NCBI GenBank assembly: GCA_008704415.1
Contig: VXIS01000036.1
Coordinates: forward strand, 1-64,000
Length of the DNA: 64,000 nt
Source: Sphaerosporella brunnea
Taxonomy: Eukaryota > Ascomycota > Pezizomycetes > Pezizales > Pyronemataceae
Reading direction: 5' to 3'
Shown here: positions 46,712 through 58,087 of the stretch, in pieces
Layout of the letters: every line of letters begins with the position of its first letter
Position numbering within the stretch: position 1 is the stretch's first letter
The notes under the pieces: generated by a model
What the model was told of the DNA's origin: nothing
The model's database searches: none
The model's input: only the letters and a program-made list of their open reading frames with translations
Made by a program: the position numbers and the translations under genes

Positions 46712-47138
46712 CTCGCCGCCTCCTACACGCGTGGGAGCGGAAGGTTTTTGCTGCTCTCCCCTTTGCGTAGATTTTGTTGCCTAAGCGCGTGGACTTTTTT
46801 ATTAATTTTCTTATGCATTTATTTTATTTTCTTTGTCGCTTGGTTGAGAGGGGAGGTGTGGAGTTGAATGGGTGGGTTACTGAGCAGGCGGGAGTGGACA
46901 GAGTGAGAATGCATGACCGCACTCCTCACGCTTGCCCATTAGAAGAAAGACCACACGGTGTGCAGTCATTAGTACAGCGCCACTTAGAATAAATGTACGT
47001 GATTTCCTCTATTGCAGCGGGCGTCGTGCATGGTGGTAGAGTGAAGCGCCGGCGTCGTCGCTGTTCTACTTGCTAAGACAAAAGTTACGAACGATGTCAT
47101 GACTACTGACCAAGGTTACTGAATATAACCTGAACGTA
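46712..47138. other. Spacer, nothing recognised
   Basis: A T-rich stretch at 46789-46830 could terminate pol III transcription from the tRNA-like unit. No gene. Confidence 0.35.
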
Positions 47139-47600
47139 TGGTGCAGGCGGCTATAAACCTGCAGCCCGGTCGAAATTTCCCTGACTTCAACAGCGTGGGA
47201 CGGCGCAGAAAGTGGTCAAAGCGGTGGGCAAAGCTGTGGTCAAAGCGGTGGTAGAAGCGTGCGAAGTGGTGGGGACCCTGAATGCTTATATTGCCCCCCT
47301 GCGGCCGCCGCAATCACCGCGGCTGCCTGAACCAAGGTCCGCCTCAACCAAGATCCGCCTCAGGCGGCCTCTGTGAAATTCGCCGATGACTCTTGTACAC
47401 CCGTTCCTTATACTGCTTGTGGCCAAACGTGGCCCCGTCCCGGTAAGCTTGGATGATGCGCCGGGTGCGTCTCCAATACTTAAAAAATGAGCGATGGTTC
47501 GACGGATTCCAACGCTTCTGGAAGAACCTCGCGGAGTCCTGAAAGATGTTAGTGTGAATTTTAAGTGCACAATGCGGGAGGGAGGGTGGAATACCGGAGA
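47139..47600 (-). pseudogene. DDE transposase remnant, copy 2 (repeat D)
   Basis: One minus frame between about 47550 and 47340 reads 'FQDSARFFQKRWNPSNHRSF', 'KYWRRTRRIIQAYRDGATFG' and 'YKERVYKSHRRISQRPPE'. This is the C-terminal tail of the fungal DDE superfamily endonuclease found in copy 3. The block ends at TATGGTGCAGGCGGCTATAA (47138 onward), which appears to be the element terminus next to TA. The catalytic core is absent, so this is a 3'-end remnant. Confidence 0.72.
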
Positions 47601-48151
47601 GAGTATGTGCAATGCTTGCGGGAATAGTGCTTGCAAGCGCCCCAGTAATATTCTATCCAGTTCATTCCACAATGATATTTTGTTTAGAACATAACGATAT
47701 GTCGCGCGTCCTCTACCGCTTCTCCTTCGATCCGGCTCCGCTGTCCCTTGAAATCTAGCTGTGTAGATAGGATAGTCGTTGCACAGCAGTTCCTGCCCTC
47801 CACATTCGGGGTTCTTAACCCGCTTCGTTTTTTTGGCTGTGGTGTACTGCACTGTGGAAGCAAGTCCTGTGACTTGCGGTCAGCACAGGCGTGCAGGCAG
47901 GCCCACCGTCAATCCACAAGCGATTTGCCTCGGCCTCATCGCGACATCTGCGCTCGGCACCAACAGCTCTAGCTTCTCGTGATCGGATGAGTCCTTGACT
48001 CGGTCTCGCCATTGCCGTTGATGGCCGCGGCTGTATGTATTTGCAAGCGTTTGGGGGCCCGGGACAGCAAACAATGTCGTCCAGCGCGAGCCCACTTGTT
48101 CAAAGGCACCTGGCCACAGCACAGCCGTGACCGTTTCGGGTGGCCCAAGCC
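47601..48151. other. Spacer, no gene recognised
   Basis: Frames on both strands overlap and lack domains. Confidence 0.35.
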
Positions 48152-48440
48152 CAGTGTTCCTAATAGCCAGCCCGCCCGTCGGGCTGATCGAAAAAACGGG
48201 CGGGCTGTTTGGGCTGCAGCCCACGTCGGGCTGGCTGGGGGGCTTCCAGCGGGTGCAGGGATCATGCGCTATGGGGAATGGAGCAACAGCTACACAGAAT
48301 CACTCTTCAGTTTCTTCAGTTTACGACGTAACTAGGTCAAACTGATGGTTGCATGACAGGTTCACCTCAGTCGAAAGTTCTTGGCAGCCCGCCAGCCCGC
48401 CAGCCAGCCGGGCTTTTTGGGCCGGCTATTAGGAACACTG
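48152..48440. mobile_element. 289-bp hAT MITE with 8-bp target duplication CCCAAGCC
   Basis: The ends CAGTGTTCCTAATAGCCAGCC and, inverted, GGCCGGCTATTAGGAACACTG form the terminal inverted repeats. Directly outside are identical 8-mers CCCAAGCC (48144-48151 and 48441-48448). CAGTG termini and 8-bp duplications define hAT. The interior is made of GGGCTGGCTG / CAGCCCGCC-type modules, with no ORF. The family is shared with 50312-50734. Confidence 0.92.
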
Positions 48441-48448
48441 CCCAAGCC

Positions 48449-49418
48449 TTCCAGACCCATCGCCTCACTGTTCTCAAACGGGCTCGCGAGACTGCGCAAC
48501 CGGTGGAAACTGGCGTCTTGTTTTTTTTTTTTACAGAGACGCATCTTGCTTAGTGGACGCAAGCCCGGCTGGCTTCCTCAGAGTCCCCGCTCCATTGATT
48601 GTCGTCGACATCGCCACCACCGGTGCCCGCCGAACTGCCGGTACCACCAAGCGGGTTTCCGCCTGACATCACGGCCTCCAAACGCCGCAATGCACCGGCG
48701 TCACGCTTCTTCCAGCTCAGGCCTCTGGCACCATACCTGCACCGAGCGGGACGTCGAGATGACGGCAGATGCTGGCGGGCAGACACAGAGACGGGAACGC
48801 CTCTTCAAACGCTGCGCGCGGTGGCGGAAGGAACAGGAGGTGCTGGGTGGCGAACGCCACGCAAGAAGGACAAAAGAGACGAAGGGCGAATACACCCATC
48901 AAGCTCCTGCTGTCTGATGAGCCCAGTTCTGGCTTTCCTTAGCAGCACGAGTGTAGGGGTTGTGGTCGAGTAAGGCCTAAAACCATGTATCTGACCCACG
49001 TGCTTTCTTTCATATGTCTCTCTCCTATACATCAGTCACGGATCTCCTTGGTGCGCTATTATATAGTGCAGGCACTTATACACCTCGTCGTCGCACGTCC
49101 CCGGTTGGTGGGGATGGGTGGAGATGAACGACCACAATCAAAGCCGGTATCCCCGCGTACGAACTCAGAGCAAAACAAACATTAAGCATCTAAAGCAGAT
49201 GCGCTCTACAATCCAATGTTCTCCACTCCCACCGTTCCCGCACTTGCGTGCTGCCTTTCAAAAATCGCCGCTATGGATTGTGAAAAGCTTGGACCAGCGG
49301 AAACATGCACGGCCCCGCTATAGCCAGCTGCAAATATTTTAAAGGTTACAATGTTTGCACAGCTCAGACCTGAGTCCTCTTTCGCCATGACTTTCAGTAA
49401 ATACGCACCAAATCCACA
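48449..49418. other. Spacer, no gene recognised
   Basis: Frames at 48381-48973 have no domain. Some sequence near 48600-48790 is GC-rich. Confidence 0.35.
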
Positions 49419-50055
49419 ATGCCTGAGCCAGCTGCCCCCAAACTCGTATCCCACACCAAACTCCTACACCAAACTCGTATCCTACACCGCAGCAGGAAGA
49501 ACCAACAGCAATGGGCAGAGCGAGCAAAAGAACTCTACATCTACGACGAGCTGGCGCCATCCGCGGGGCTCAGAAGCGCAGGCGTCTCAACGAAGGCGAA
49601 TCTCTCGGCGAATCTCTCGGCGATGGCGGTTCTCTCGGCGCAGCCTGACTTTAAAGGTCAGCGCAGTCGGATTGAGGAGAATCAGGAGATTGGCGAGGAT
49701 GCGGGACACCTAGTAATGTTCTATCAAAAGTTCCACTGCGAACTTAACGAGGTCGAATATTACTGGGACGCATGCAAGCACTATGCCCGGAAGCACTGGA
49801 ACTACACTCTGCCCGGTATTTAACCCTTCCTCAGTAATGCAACAGTAGCCAACAGCCATCAGGTCTTATGGAGGCGGTCCCTGAAGCTCTGGAGTCTGTG
49901 AAGCCATCGCTTATTTTCAAGTAATGGCGACGAACTCAGCGTATTATCCAGGCATATAGGGAAGGCGCCACCTTTGGAGACGAGGAGTACAGAGCGCGGG
50001 TCTATACCAGTCACTGGCGGGTCTCACAGCGAGAGCCAGGCGCAGATGGGCAATA
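49419..50055 (+). pseudogene. DDE transposase remnant, copy 3 (most complete)
   Basis: The frame 49419-49823 reads 'LYIYDELAPSAGLRSAGVST', a tandem 'ANLSANLS' duplication, 'AQPDFKGQRSRIEE', 'EDAGHLVMFYQKFHCELNEVEYYWDACKHYARKHWNYTLPG'-type text, then stops. The next frames supply 'RRTQRIIQAYREGATFGDEE' and 'ARVYTSHWRVSQREP' up to ~50040. 'FHCELN.vEY.W' carries the third catalytic acidic residue of a widespread fungal DDE superfamily endonuclease. The N-terminal catalytic part is missing and frames are broken. The 3' flank contains CTGCCTGCACCATA at 50202-50215, the same element end as copies 1 and 2. Confidence 0.78.
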
Positions 50056-50239
50056 GATTGATTATTGGGGTCACAGTCCACCTGGCCCCAGCGTTCGCTC
50101 TGAACTTTGGTCCCCACCACTTCGCACCCTTTGACCACCATCTACACCGTGTCCGCTGCTTACTTTCCGACGAAAATATCCGTGCGACAACTAGGTCTAT
50201 ATCTGCCTGCACCATAGTCGGTGCGATTTCCGACGTCCA

Positions 50240-50790
50240 TTTTCCCTTAGAGACGCAGGCCCCACAGTAGGACCCGAGCCTAGGGGTAGCAATGTCTCTG
50301 CTTCTGCATATCAGTGTTCTCAACAGCCAGCCCGCCCGGCCGGCTGCGTTGGGCGGATGTGGGCTGATCAAAAAGCCCGGCTGGCTGTTTGGGCTGATCA
50401 ACAAGCCCGCCCGCTGCAGCCCACAATGACGACAAATACTACCACCGTGATGTAAACTACTGCTATGAAATGAAAAGTACATAAAGATGTTCGCCGTGTA
50501 AAATGATGGCTAGCAGGAGATCAATAGATAGGAGTTTAGTATAACATCACAGATCCTGATAAGTTTATCGGCGCCGATTGAACCCCGCCACTTGCGGTGG
50601 CCGGTCTTCACCGGAGATCACTCAAAGCTCTGGCAGCCGGGCTGGCCCGACAGCAGGCTGGGCCGTTCGGGCTGGCTGCTTAAAGCAGCCGGCCCAGCCC
50701 GCCCGGCTGTTTGGGCTGGCTACTGAGAACACTGCTGCATATGTCATGGCCGCAAGCGGCCGAATACAATATGATCAAATCAAACAAACT
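50240..50790 (+). repeat. Dispersed repeat B, copy 3, interrupted by a hAT MITE
   Basis: 50258-50311 and 50735-50790 together match copy 2 at 7753-7849: CCCACAGTAGGAC, GAGCCTAGGGGTAGCA, the GGCCGCAAGCGGCC core and an A-rich tail (CAAATCAAACAAAC). The gap between the halves is exactly the hAT element. Confidence 0.8.
50312..50734. mobile_element. 423-bp hAT MITE with 8-bp target duplication CTGCATAT
   Basis: Begins CAGTGTTCTCAACAGCCAGCC and ends GGCTGGCTACTGAGAACACTG. It is flanked by CTGCATAT at 50304-50311 and 50735-50742. The interior consists of repeated GGGCTG / CAGCCC / GGCCGG modules as in the 48.1-kb copy, and is longer by about 130 bp. No coding capacity. Confidence 0.93.
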
Positions 50791-51068
50791 ATTCCAATAA
50801 CTTGTCGGCAATCACCAGCGGTTGGAGCCCAACAAGGTCAAGTTGCATTTTAGCGACATACGCCATCCGATCAAAACCAACCTCGACGGGCCGGCCCGTT
50901 GCAAGAGCTGGTTCGATCGAAGCTCACAGAGAACGTGGCTGCGTCCGACCTGGTGAATTAACTCCCTCACGAACCACAAAAGAAAAGCGCCCCAAGAAAA
51001 GAAAAGAAAAGAAAAGAAAAAAACGCCCAACACTTCAAAATGCCCCCCAAAAAAACACCAAACACTCA
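50791..51068. other. 3' flank of the RdRP gene
   Basis: Contains (AAAAG)n-like A-rich stretches near 50990-51020. No gene. Confidence 0.4.
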
Positions 51069-54000
51069 TTAAACCCAAGTCACATCCAACTGGCTCTCCT
51101 CGTAGTCGTTGTCGTCGCCGTCTTCCCGCTCCATAGGATAGATAACCCCCGGCTTAACCGTCTTGAACAAACCGAACATATCCTCCCTCACAACCCTAAC
51201 AGCTCTCAAGCCTGCCGGGCCCCCATCACCACCATCCACCGCCCCCGCCCCCACTCCCATCGCCTTCATAAAGCACAACTCGCGCATGGCCAACCACCAC
51301 GGCATAGTCGACTTATAATACAACGTCCACAGACAACTAGCCTTCAACAGCAGCCACTCCCTGTCACCATCCTGATACCAGCGGCGAACTCTCGCATCGG
51401 CATCCATCACCCCCTCGTTTAGGGGGTGGATATTTCTATACAACGCATACGGCGACGCCATCCTATGTTTCCACAATTCGCCTTCCTTGGACGAGTCACG
51501 GGCGGCTATGATCCACGCGTCGTGCACGGCTTGCAGATCGCGCGTCAAACCGGCAAGGATGCGCTTGAGCGACTGCTCTGACGACTGCGAGACCGAATTG
51601 TACAGATGCGACAGCGCGGCGTCCGGGTACCATGTTTTTTCGGCTTTGAGAGTCAAGATGAACGCTTTGCGTGCGTTCACGAGGCGCGTGCCAACGTCGA
51701 GGATTAGCCGGTCGAGGAGGTACCACTCCTCGACGGGCCCTGCCGGCCGCGGCGAGTTGTTGGGGCTCTTGTAGGCTGGCTTCGTAGGGAACTGCCGCGA
51801 CAGCTTACGGATGTGCGCTACTGTCTGTTCTGTCGGCCGCAGGCCCTGTTTCGGGGCGTCGACGAGCACACCGCAGAGGTTTGCGAGGTGGATGATGGTT
51901 CCGTCGATGCTCCCGCGCCGCGTGTGCGGGCGGCCATAGATGTACCGTTCCAGAACCGAGGTGCAGAAGCCGAGTATGCTTTCGTTCAGGATCGCGCTTT
52001 GAAAGCCGTGGGTGAAGAAGCGCTGGAAGAAGGCCGGGTCATCGGGGTCGTCGCCGAGGTCGCGAAGTGCCTTGATGGGAGAACTCGGCTCGAAGTGTTG
52101 ATGGGAGTCCCAGCTCTTAAAGGCTTTGAAGCTCCGCGAGTTTTGGAAGGTGGAGACGATGCGCTGGTCCCAGCAAACCCATGGCTTGTCGCCGTCATAG
52201 TCCCCGCCAGAGAGCATGTCTGCTAGCGGTATGTCGCCTTGTTGGGAGAAGACTATTACATCTTTGAGGTCGCGGAGACCCGGGTGGGTTGGGTGAACGG
52301 CGCGGACCTGGGGTGTCAGCTACACTTTTGAGGGTGTGCAGAGAATGGCGTTACCTTCTGGATATCAGTTGGCAAATGTGCCGGGTTCCGGGCAACCAAC
52401 ACATCACCTTCGATACACCCACGTCTCGTCTGTGTGATCGGGTCCATGAACCCCTTCGAGAACTGCAACGAGACCTCTCCCTCCTTCAATGTTCCGGTAG
52501 GGTCTGCGACGCAGTACACAACCGTTGAGCACGGGACTCGGATATGTAGCTTCTCGAGGATCTTATCGCAATACTGGCGAACTATCATAATAACCTTCTC
52601 CATCAGAAAGTTGCATTCCACCGGGTCAAAACCTGCGTCGAGAAGCATCGCCATTTGCTGCTCCTGGCACAGTGGTGTGCCGCTATCGATGGTCGGTATT
52701 TCCCCAGATGGGGACTGACCCTGGAGTCCGTGGCTGCTTAGCCAGTGCCGCATAGTGAGCCGGTTTGTTGCAGCCTGGAAAAGCTCGTCAAGATCCTCCT
52801 CCAGATGTGTCTCCAGTAATTCCTTAAACGTTTCAAACGGGACACCCTGTCGGCTGAGAATCGGCACCAGCTGTAGATTCAGGGTGGTGGGAACAGGTTC
52901 CTTTGAGTAGTTCAGCACAAACAGCGTCATCCTTGCCCAGTCGTACTTTTCCACATCTTTGTCTTCCTTGTGGAAAGGATATTTGAGCTGTGAGTCGTTG
53001 ATCTTGATATAAATCTCTTCGGAATACCTATCCGCGTCTGGATCAACGAACCACACTCCCTTTGCACCACCAAGGCGTCCCTGCACCGCCGTGGGTGTCT
53101 CTGCCAGATCCAGTTTCTCGCGGACCATCCGCATCACTTTCGGTGAGCAGACGGAACATCCGTCGTTCATCACCTTTCCGGCTGGTGAAAAGTGCTCACT
53201 CACGAATCTGATCTGCTGTGGCTCGAATGTCACCGTAGGATTGGAACTAGAAAGGCCTGTTCCGAGTCAGCAGGGACGGAAAAATAGAAGCGGTGCTGTA
53301 CTCAAGCTGATTCGCGACCAGATCTTGGAGAAGTCCTTATCCAACTGCTGTTCCATGGGCATGTGCCATCGAATCAAGTCATCGCGGGTCATCTCGCCGC
53401 GGACCAATTTTTCGTCTTCAATAAATCCAAGTTGTTCTCTGGCCCGGTAAGAGACTGTACCTAGCCCGATCCCAGACTCGGCAAAGAAATAAGCCAACAG
53501 GTATGTTTCCTTGTCCTTTGGGTTGTCTTTTGCCTTCTTGCCGCCATCGCGGACGTAGAAACATCTCCACGTTCGATTGATCAGTTTGAGCTCCTTGCGT
53601 ACGAGCCCTTCCACGATCTGTTCACGTTTTGCCTGTGCTCCTTGACCACTTGGCACGCGAAGCGTCAGGAACCGATCCGAGCCAAAGCGGGCCGCAAATC
53701 TGGTGGACCGCCACCCCAAAGACGGCGGGTTCAGGACGATCTCCAAATGATCGGAATCTGGGATGAAAGTCGCCCTACCGCTGAGTTCAAAGCCGTTTGA
53801 CCACCCTTTGTCCTTAAACATTTGCCACCCGTTAAGAGGCAAAAGCCCGAGCGTTGGCATCTTTTTCCCTGCAGGTATTAAATGGCGCGCATAATCCTTC
53901 ATAACCTTCCAGTACTGCCCGAAAGAAGTGGCATTGTGGAGGTCCTCTGCAAATGGCTCTGCAAGGCCAGGAACCTTAGCTTCCAAATCTTCAAGAGATA

Positions 54001-55732
54001 TGCCAAGAGCTAAACTAAACCGGGTCACCTCCCATTGAAAGATGTATTGGAAAGTGCGGAACGGTCGGGCTGGGGGTCCCATCGTAAGCTCAGCCATTCC
54101 ATTCTCCAGACTTTCCGTGATGCTGAACGTATCATCATCCGAATCAACATAACCCTCATGGCCTCTCTGGTTTGCTGGCCCGTTCAGCGCTCTCTCCAGT
54201 TCGCTATCCCACTCTAGAAGAAGCTCCGGTATGTCTTCCTCATGTTGACGAAGGGCGTCCAGCAAGGCCTCTTTTTCACCCTGACGAAGGGCATCCAGCA
54301 AGGCCTCTTCATCGTCCTCAAACGTTTCCAGAACCCCCTTCTGCTCTTTTTCCTGATGTGCCGGGGGAGAATCCTCCTCAAACATGCGTAGCAGCCGTTG
54401 CAGTTCCTCCTCATCATCCGAGTCTTTGGGGGTGGGCGGTTTCCCGCTGATACCCTTTCGCCGAGGCGTTTCCGAGAGTTTTTCTTTCCGGGAAGAGCCT
54501 AGATATTCTGGGGGCAACTCCGGCACATAGTTGGCATTCCGAACGGCAGTCCCCTTCGCCTCTGCTTTGTCTTTGATAGTGGATGTAGTTTTTCCAATTC
54601 CTTTTTTCTTAGAAGACTCGCGTGCATCCCCAGCGACAACTCTGAGTCGGGGAGTGAAGGGCTCCTCGTCTGGTTCTGTGTCCTCCTCCGGTGGCACCTC
54701 CAGGTAACTATACAAAATCTCGGGCTCATAACGAGTGGGTTTCGAAGGGGTGTGATCGTTGAGATCGACCGAGGACGGCGCGGTCGATGCGGTCGTTCTA
54801 CTCTCGAAACTAGAGCTCCGCGCAAACGAGCTCTCCCTCGAGGAACCCGGCGAAATTGGAGTCCCCCGACTACCACCGTGTATAGATGTATGCCGACCTT
54901 TGCCCGCCTGCCGCAGCTCTTTGGGCAACGGTTCCTCCTCCACACTCTGAGCTCTAAACGGTTTCTCAGTCCGCGCATGATGGGCATTCTTCCCCATTCT
55001 TTGCCGGGGTGTTTCTGCCGGCTCGCTTTCGGCGCGGTACATACGTTCGGCCGGAACTCGTCGCGGAGGCCGTGGAGAATGGGGGGATGGCACTCGCACC
55101 CGCTCGTTTTCTCGGCCGTTGCCTTTCGCCTGGCTTTGCTTCTTAGGGGATTTTCCGTGGCCCTTCCGATTCGGTTCGACTACAAGCGGGCGCCGCTGGC
55201 GGTTCGCGGTCGCAGCACGGCGCGGCCGGTCGTCGTCTACATTTACGTGGTGTTTGCCATGTTGCAGCCTTTTATTTCCCGCGCGCGGGGCCCCCGGGGA
55301 CTCGCGGAATTCACCCGCCGAGAAGTATTCCTCCGCCGACTCAAACGCCGCATCACCATCGTCTCCAGAATCTGGCAATTGAGGGTACCGTGGAGCTCGG
55401 GTTGAGGAGGAGGAGGGCTCGGGTGTGTGGTATTTGTAGTGCTGCTGCTGCTGCTGCTGTCGCGGGGTATCTTCAGGATCATCAAAGCGTCCTTCGATTT
55501 CCGGCGAGCCCATCAACGAAAGAAACGAGAAGTCGCGGTCAATCGATTCAGTGTCTGACAGGTGTAACGCCAGGGCTTTGGGGCGCAGCTGTGGGTAGCG
55601 AGTAGCCATCGTGTAATCTCGATATTGCAAGTGAGCAGAAGAAGGAGGAGGAGGCGGCGGCGGAGGAGGAGGAGGAGGAGGAGGAGGAGGAGGAGGAGGA
55701 GGAGAAGAAGAAGTCGGGAGCTGGGCTCGCAT
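51069..55732 (-). CDS. Eukaryotic RNA-dependent RNA polymerase (RNAi/quelling type)
   Basis: Cell-encoded RdRPs make double-stranded RNA for Dicer in fungal silencing (QDE-1/SAD-1/RRP family). Exon 1 is 55732 to about 53290, exon 2 about 53250-52355, exon 3 52307-51069; intron 2 is a 47-nt GT-AG. The N-terminal ~500 residues are disordered and low-complexity (poly-Pro, poly-Gln, Glu/Asp-rich). The catalytic region begins around 'YIFQWEVTRFSLALG'. It includes 'DRFLTLRVPSG', 'LGFIEDEKLVRGEMTRDDL', 'DCSV'-like loops, 'HIRVPCSTVVYCVADPTG', 'CIEGDVLVARNPAHLPTDIQK' and the metal-binding signature 'MLSGGDYDGDKPWVCWD'. Total is about 1,500 aa. The exon 1-2 joint near 53250-53310 cannot be made in frame with a canonical intron. 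An alternative start is the Met at 55609, which would remove the poly-Pro tract. Confidence 0.88.
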
Positions 55733-56744
55733 TCATTTTTGAACTCTCTCCAGGGCGACGCGCTGGCTGTGAGTGCGGGGGGGGGGGGGGGGCAGGGCGG
55801 GGGGCTGCTTCTTGTGTGGGGTGTGTTCACGATGCATAACCAACCATTTTGGGTTATGGCTGCTGTGTGCGTCTCCACAGCAACCGGCGGGCAACGCAAA
55901 CAAATTCCCTGCAGCCGTGCAAATTGTGAGTTTTTGCGCGCAGTCATCGATGCATAAGGACTTGTGCAGCGCGGGCGGTGGTGTGTTGCAAACGAAACGA
56001 CCCTATCGGATGACTCGATTCGAGACACCTGCCACACGCCACCGCTTCCCCTCGCTTGCTTGTCCGCCGGCGAGACGAACCTGGTGGTTGGCGCATCGGA
56101 TCGGCCCGTTTCGTGAGGTCATCCACTGATGTTTGATATGATCGCGGGCGCTAGGCAACCGCGGCTGCAGGAGAAAAAAATGGCGGTTTCACGAGATGTA
56201 TGTGCGTTTGGTCCAGAGGGGAATATGGATAGGAGGGCGCAGGCCTGGCAGGGAGGGGAAACGCTGTGACCGGCGGGAAAAAGGGAAGCTTCTGCTTGAA
56301 AGAGGGGTAGAGAATGACGCTAATTATGGGAGAGACTCGAGAGAAGGCTCTGGTCTTTGTACGTAGGAAACCGCAGGGTGACGCGGCGTCTGCTTACAGA
56401 TCTTGCCGGTATGAAAAACAGTACTTACAGCGCTGCCTGGGGAACAACCAGTCCCTGGTGACCCCCTTACTCCCAACATTTATGTGAAAAATATACGGCT
56501 TCTTACCGGTAGGTATCAGTTTTTGGGGGCCAGTTCCTGACCCCAAGGCAAAAGAGACTTCTTCGCATAGTGAAAAAAAGACCCCCCCATCAACCGCTAT
56601 TTCCTTGGCGTTTCAGTTGTCGAGACCGACTCCTTCAGTGGCGCGGCTGTGGAACATCAACCTTCGAACAGACCAACACTACATAACGTGAACTCTTTTC
56701 CTTCGTTCCCTCGCATACAGGCCAGGAGAACGATCAAAAAGAAA
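55733..56744. other. Intergenic upstream of RdRP
   Basis: Holds a G run at 55777-55791. The GGA/GAG trinucleotide repeat at 55645-55710 lies within the RdRP 5' coding end or leader. No gene recognised. Confidence 0.5.
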
Positions 56745-57480
56745 TCAATCATGGCCGCGTCAACCGGAGGCAGTGACACAGTGGGGGCCGACATGCGCAA
56801 GCGCTGCGGCCAGCCCCCTCAATGAAAAAATTAGATTAATAAATGACGATCCATATAGGACCATTTCACAATATGGTCAAGCTTCGCGAGGGCCATATCA
56901 TCGGGCACCCGGAAGTGGACGTCAAATCGTGGGTTCAGAAGTGGACGTCAAAAGTGTTGTATGGTGCAAGGCGCTTTAAACGTACACCTTCACTGGTTTG
57001 GGGTTACCCGGTTGAAACTAGAGGGGCGCCGACCTTTAGAGAGCACCACAACCAAAAAAATAGTTCATAAAAGCACGATACGATTAAAGGGAAGTATGTT
57101 CCAAACAAGTTCGTGCTCTCCGATTTCAATTTGGTGTTGTGGTGGTGGAGAAGTAAGAGTATGAAATTCCCAGACGTTACCCCCAGTAAGTGGCCGACAC
57201 TTTAAGGATTTTGGTGGGTCTCGCTCAATCACTCGCAGCTCGCACATTCATACCCTTAGTTCTCCACCTCCACAAGACCAAATTCAAATTGGAGATCGTA
57301 GATTTGCTCAGAACATCCTTCTCTTTAATCGTATGGTGCTTTTACAAACTATTTTTCTGGTTGTTCTGCTCTCTAAAGCCCCTCTAGTTTCAACTGGGTA
57401 ACCCCAAACCAGTGAAGGTGTACGTTTAAAGCGCCTTGCACCATACGACGATGCTGAGCGCAAAGTGCCCGAAGTCTGTA
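56745..57480 (+). repeat. Dispersed repeat A, copy 2, split by a foldback MITE
   Basis: 56755-56961 (CGTCAACCGGAGGCAGTG..., ...GTCAAAAGTGTTGTA) and 57444-57475 (TACGACGATG...) match repeat A as in copies 1 and 3. The two parts are separated by the TA-flanked element at 56962-57443. Confidence 0.8.
56962..57443. mobile_element. 482-bp foldback MITE, TA target duplication
   Basis: The left end TGGTGCAAGGCGCTTTAAAC is repeated in inverse at the right end (GTTTAAAGCGCCTTGCACCA). Inverted similarity then continues almost to the centre, so each arm is about 220 bp with mismatches. It is flanked by TA at 56960-56961 and 57444-57445. The terminal TGGTGCA-GGCG and TTTAAAC/TATAAAC pattern resembles the ends of the DDE element remnants at 45.5, 47.1 and 50.2 kb, suggesting the same transposase family mobilised it (inference). 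Confidence 0.87.
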
Positions 57481-58087
57481 AACCAGACCAACTAAAGCCC
57501 GGGTAAATTGTGTTTCACAGCGGGAAAAAGTCCCAGCGTGCACCGGGTAACCCCAAATACCTGAAGGTACTAGGGTACAAGGGTAATTCGGGTGCCGTTA
57601 CACACATGCAAAGAGCACCCGACTTCTTTCCTCCATACAACCAAACAATGCCAAGACCTTTGTCGTCCACGAAGAAGTCTGTATTTTTTCTTCAAAACAC
57701 TCAAAAAGGCTCTAGGGAGGCCTACGATGCCACCCCCAGCTTCACAAAGTTCTAGCAGCAATCGTAGTGGCGTTGCCAGTTGCTGTTTGTTCGGGGAGCA
57801 CCCGACTTATAGCTACACCCAAGTACAGGTTTAAAGTGCACGGAACCATAATTCTCCCGTTCCTGTCGTTGCGCATGCGGCATGCACGCGCACAACCCTG
57901 TCGGAGAGTCGGCATCTTCCGGCCGTTATGTAAGCTGTAAAGCTACTTACATGTTTCTGCCACGAACTTATCCTTCTCTCCCTTCAACTCTTCATCCCTT
58001 TCGCTACTCTACCTACATATTCCCCTTCACAACCTCTTCCTACTGTATTGCAATTCCCATTCACGACTCTCCATCCTCTATCTCATC
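57481..58087. other. Diverged element-like sequence and promoter
   Basis: 57538-57570 (CACCGGGTAACCCCAAATAC...) resembles the interior of the neighbouring MITE, and TTTAAAGTGCACGGAACCATA at ~57832-57852 resembles its end. This may be an older related element. The last 150 bp is CT-rich (CTTCTCTCCCTTCAACTC) and probably promoter/leader of the 58.1-kb gene. Confidence 0.4.

Noticed and set aside
54752..55405. 217-codon plus-strand ORF opposite the RdRP gene
   Set aside because: It overlaps coding sequence of the RdRP N-terminus and shows no domain or codon signal of its own.
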